A stretch of DNA of 64,000 nt from Lutraria lutraria (lineage: Eukaryota; Mollusca; Bivalvia; Venerida; Mactridae), in assembly GCA_964023205.1 (NCBI GenBank), contig OZ026842.1, forward strand, positions 4,691,067 to 4,755,066, written 5' to 3'. The translations under genes and the position numbers were made by a program. Of this stretch, positions 60,401 to 64,000 are shown piece after piece (position 1 is the stretch's first letter; each line of letters begins with the position of its first letter). Under the pieces are notes generated by a model. The model worked only from the letters and a program-made list of their open reading frames with translations, did not search any database and was not told where the DNA came from.

Positions 60401-63281
60401 CAGGGATGCTATATTACAGGGATACGCAACGGACGGAAACTGGCTGAAAAACAGTGCCTAGGGATATTCACGCGAGAGCGCATGCGCATGCATTTACCGT
60501 TAATGTCGTTATCTAGCTGATAAAAATGGGTCAAATATTCTCTTCAATCGGCTTAAATAAATGTTGTTTTTGCATAGAGTTTTTTATATATTGATCTTAA
60601 AGTGTTAAATATTTTACAGACGTTGTAATTTTGTTTCTAAATTAATATTAGTGGTTCTAAAGATTTTCAAGTTTTTGTGACCGTTCGAAAATCAAACTGA
60701 CGTGATAATTTGACCGAAATGGTCGCATAATAGAAAATGTCATTTTTTTGCGACAGCTTTAGTACGTGAAGATATTCTTAATTTCTCGATATTTTGCCGT
60801 GCTTGAAGTGTGACATACTTCTATATTGGCGGTATAACTATATTTTCATGTTTTATTTTGTTATAATACATAATTTCGCGATCGATTATGACCTAGTTTT
60901 TACAAATTACAAAATGGAGGCCTGATCTGACGAGGAAAATATTGCACTTTTTGCGACATCATTTGTATGTGAAGATATACTCTATACCAAAATTTTCTTC
61001 CATAATTTGATACTTACACATGTCGATATTGGCGGCATGATAATATTTTCATGATTACTTTTGTAAAATAACACAATTTCGCGATTGATTATGACCCCAT
61101 TTTTACGATTCAATTCAATGGCGGCCTGATCTGACGAGGAAAATATTTTAGTTTTTGCAACATCATTTGTATGTGAAGATATACTAAACATTAAAAATTT
61201 TCTTCCATATTTTGAGACCAACGTACGTCGGTATTGACGGCATAACAATAATTTCAAGAATTATTTTGCTGTAGTACCTTATTTCGCTAATGATCCATTT
61301 TTACCGGCGCATAGCAAAACGAAAAAGCATCATATAAGCACTAAATTAGAATCTACATCTATAGATTCTAGCGCAAACCAGAAACGGTGTAACCCAAATA
61401 TATTATTTGGTATGCACATATTTTCACACCTATTATTCGAAATCGTCAATTCATAACAATGGCCGATTGAGAATCAACTGGCATGTGACAAACAATATGT
61501 ACATCAATTCATACACGAAGCGTGTCAACAGTTTAATTTTTCAGATTGAGTAAAGTCAAACAGTTTATTCATGACTCGTACAACATTATATACATACATA
61601 ATATGAAAACATTATAGAATACGTGTATACATGCCTTTCCATACAGAAATATAAGATACAGATCAATTCTTTAAATATCTACTACATTTACAATTGTCAA
61701 GTCAAAATCTTGAAATAATGATGGTATATTACGTACATTATTACAATTTAACAGAATTCCAGTTATTCTATATCTGTTTATAATGAAGAGAGCAATGAAG
61801 AAACATTACTTTAATCTTATTCAATATTTATCTGGTAATGTACATCTTTAATGATGGGTTAGTTGTAAGGTCGACCAAATTATGGTTTTATGCTAATCGC
61901 CACGAATATTTCACTGTGCTCTCAGGTACTTGACTTGTTTTTGTATTTGCTAAAATAATATCAGTTTTTCAACAATGATTAATTACTGTCATAATCAATA
62001 TGATGTGAACATGTTGGTTTAAATTATGACATAACATTTTATTGGTGGAACCCTGTTGTTTCCAATTAATGGTCACACACCGTGACCTAATGCATTCAAA
62101 TGACATGTGCAGCTGTGAAAACAATGTAGATTTATGAAACATAGACTACCCCATACTGTTTTCCATCCGGATTTATTGATTGCTTCCTTGTAATCAGTAA
62201 AGATCGTCACCGAGATTATGATTATGACTATACGAGGGCATATCGTACGCCATTTTGGCGGAAGATTAAAAGTTACAGATTAAGTCTTTGGCTAATAAAA
62301 TTGATACGCTATAATAGAGACATACATTATGAAAAACAAAGATCAATAACAAGATAAAGTTGTTCATTAATACAAATTTATACGAATCAAAATTACAAAT
62401 AACAAACCTTTCACCATAAAATGTATAACGTACGTATATTTCTTTCATAGAAAACATTCATGATATATTGCATTTCTTTAAATAAAAGTTTAACCATGAA
62501 CATTTCTTCTTCAGCTGATAAATAGAAAAAAGTTCCACAATACAAAATTAAATTTGGTCTTGAGTTGTTAAATCGAACAAAACTTCCATGATATAAATAT
62601 TTGTTATACAAATTTAATTAAAATGTTTAGCATTCGATCGTACATTTTTTCATAATATAAAAGTTTCGTTCACGAATTTAAGTCAAATTTTAGCATTCTA
62701 TCGTACATTTGTTGTCATGATATAACTTTTCTTTCACAAGTTTATTCCGTGAAAATTTCGCCTTCAGCTGATAATTCGAAAACAAGTTTCACGACATAAA
62801 ATTTAATTGTACAAAACTTTCATAATGTAATATACTACATGCATTTCAATTTTTCATACATATTTTCATGATATAAACGTTTCTTTTAAAAATTCAATTT
62901 AAATAAAAAAATAGCGGTGAAAATTTCGTCTTGAGCCCCATGTAGCATCACTGCTTGAGCTCATAAACCAAACAAAACTTTCATAACGTAAACATTTCTT
63001 TCCTACAAAATTTACATAATTTATGCATTCCTTTCTCAAATTTAATTTAGAAAAAATAAGTTGTGAAAATTAATAACAAACAAATAAAAACTACGAGGAA
63101 CTTGAGTCGATCATGGACCACTAATGTTACTTTTTGTCAATTATCGATTCTTTGAGTCATTTTCATGGTAATTTCGGTAGTTTTGATACCTTTGCTTTCA
63201 TTAACTAGCCTAGGCACTGATAATCGATAGTTGATCAGTGGATGATAAGCGGTTGCACATCCCTGTAATATAGCATCCCTG
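60401..63281. mobile_element. 2.9-kb non-autonomous DNA transposon with terminal inverted repeats and 7-bp target duplication
   Basis: Begins CAGGGATGCTATATTACAGG and ends CCTGTAATATAGCATCCCTG: 20-bp perfect inverted ends. Flanked on both sides by CTTTAAT. The interior has two direct ~180-bp copies (about 60900-61080 and 61130-61265) sharing CCTGATCTGACGAGG, TTGTATGTGAAGATATACT and TTTTCTTCCATA. No transposase-like frame longer than about 90 codons. CAGGG ends with a 7-8-bp duplication would suit an hAT-like source, but this is inference. Confidence 0.8.
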
Positions 63282-64000
63282 CTTTAATTAGCAAACAACG
63301 TTGACACACCTCACCTGATTTTGTCTGACCTCTACTGCACCAGGTTAGCTGACATTGGAAAAAAATTGAATTAATTGGATGTTAAACTGATAATATTATG
63401 GCAGCATTCAAGGCCTGTCAAGTTTTTTTTCTTCACAAACTATTGTTTGTTGTATACAAATTACAATGTGCTGATGAAGATTACACTCATTCGAAGACAT
63501 AACAAATGTCATTTTATGTCAAGAACTAAGTTTTTTTTGTGGCAGCATTTTCTTTAACAGTAAATGGGAAGTCTGACATTTCTCAAGTGTAATGTGTAGA
63601 ATAAATAATTAAGCTAGTAGTTCATTCAAGATTATATAGATGTATGGAATTGTCCGATATGTGTAGAATGAAGTGAGTAGACCAATTCACAAAATTAATG
63701 AACAACTGTCTATATGTGTGAAGGAAATATTTTATGAATGAGCTTGTGTCCTTCCTCATGGTTTAGAAACTAGAACATCTGGAAAGAAGAGCCATAGATC
63801 TGATAGACTTTAATACGTGTAGTAAATAGCCTTATAAATGTACTTTTCAAGTTATTCTATCGGCTGATTTAATAATTAATATAGGTTGGGCCATCATGAT
63901 GGGGCCAAATAAAAAAATCCCTACCAGTCTGATTATTTTAACAAATAATTTAAATAACAATGATTGAGCAATGTTCTATTCAGTTCATTAAGTTCTTATA
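63282..64000. other. Unannotated right edge
   Basis: AT-rich sequence with no recognised gene or repeat on either strand. Confidence 0.4.

Overview
The window is AT-rich animal nuclear DNA: genes with GT-AG introns, kilobase-scale introns, many short inverted-repeat transposons (MITEs), tRNA-derived SINEs and minisatellites. Several dispersed repeats resemble those I associate with bivalve molluscs, so a marine bivalve is the best guess. This rests on protein and repeat resemblance only; no database search was run. Five genes can be supported by splice-consistent reading frames. Layout: (1) 1-10444, minus strand: the first two coding exons of an ATP11-type phospholipid flippase (P4-ATPase), the rest lying beyond the left edge. 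(2) 15890-22593, minus strand: a seven-exon gene for a secreted, acidic, four-cysteine proprotein (gene B), with a 1.8-kb, 39-bp minisatellite beginning at its stop codon. (3) 28801-33223, minus strand: its seven-exon paralogue (gene A), with the same intron phases. (4) 39059 to about 44120, plus strand: a four-exon FrnE/DsbA-type thioredoxin-fold oxidoreductase. Its catalytic CxxC reads UGA-Pro-Trp-Cys, and a SECIS-like hairpin lies 1.2 kb past the stop, so it is almost certainly a selenoprotein. (5) 47016-59492, minus strand: a complete 15-exon UVRAG gene, encoding an autophagy and endosome factor of the Beclin-1/PI3-kinase complex. Two E-box sites resembling the TFEB/CLEAR motif lie about 90-110 bp upstream of its start. 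The remainder is intergenic or intronic DNA filled with repeats. These include a 2.9-kb terminal-inverted-repeat element with a 7-bp target duplication and a 31-bp relic with the same ends elsewhere in the window. Others are a TTAA-flanked MITE family with four copies, TA-flanked MITEs, a fold-back element, five copies of a palindromic repeat, and several minisatellites. The genes do not form a pathway: flippase and UVRAG are housekeeping membrane-traffic genes, A and B are a local duplication of an unrecognised secreted family, and the selenoprotein is a redox enzyme. The most notable result is the selenocysteine-containing FrnE-like gene with its SECIS. Next are the undescribed A/B secreted family and the in-frame 13-residue repeat array just downstream of the stop of gene B.
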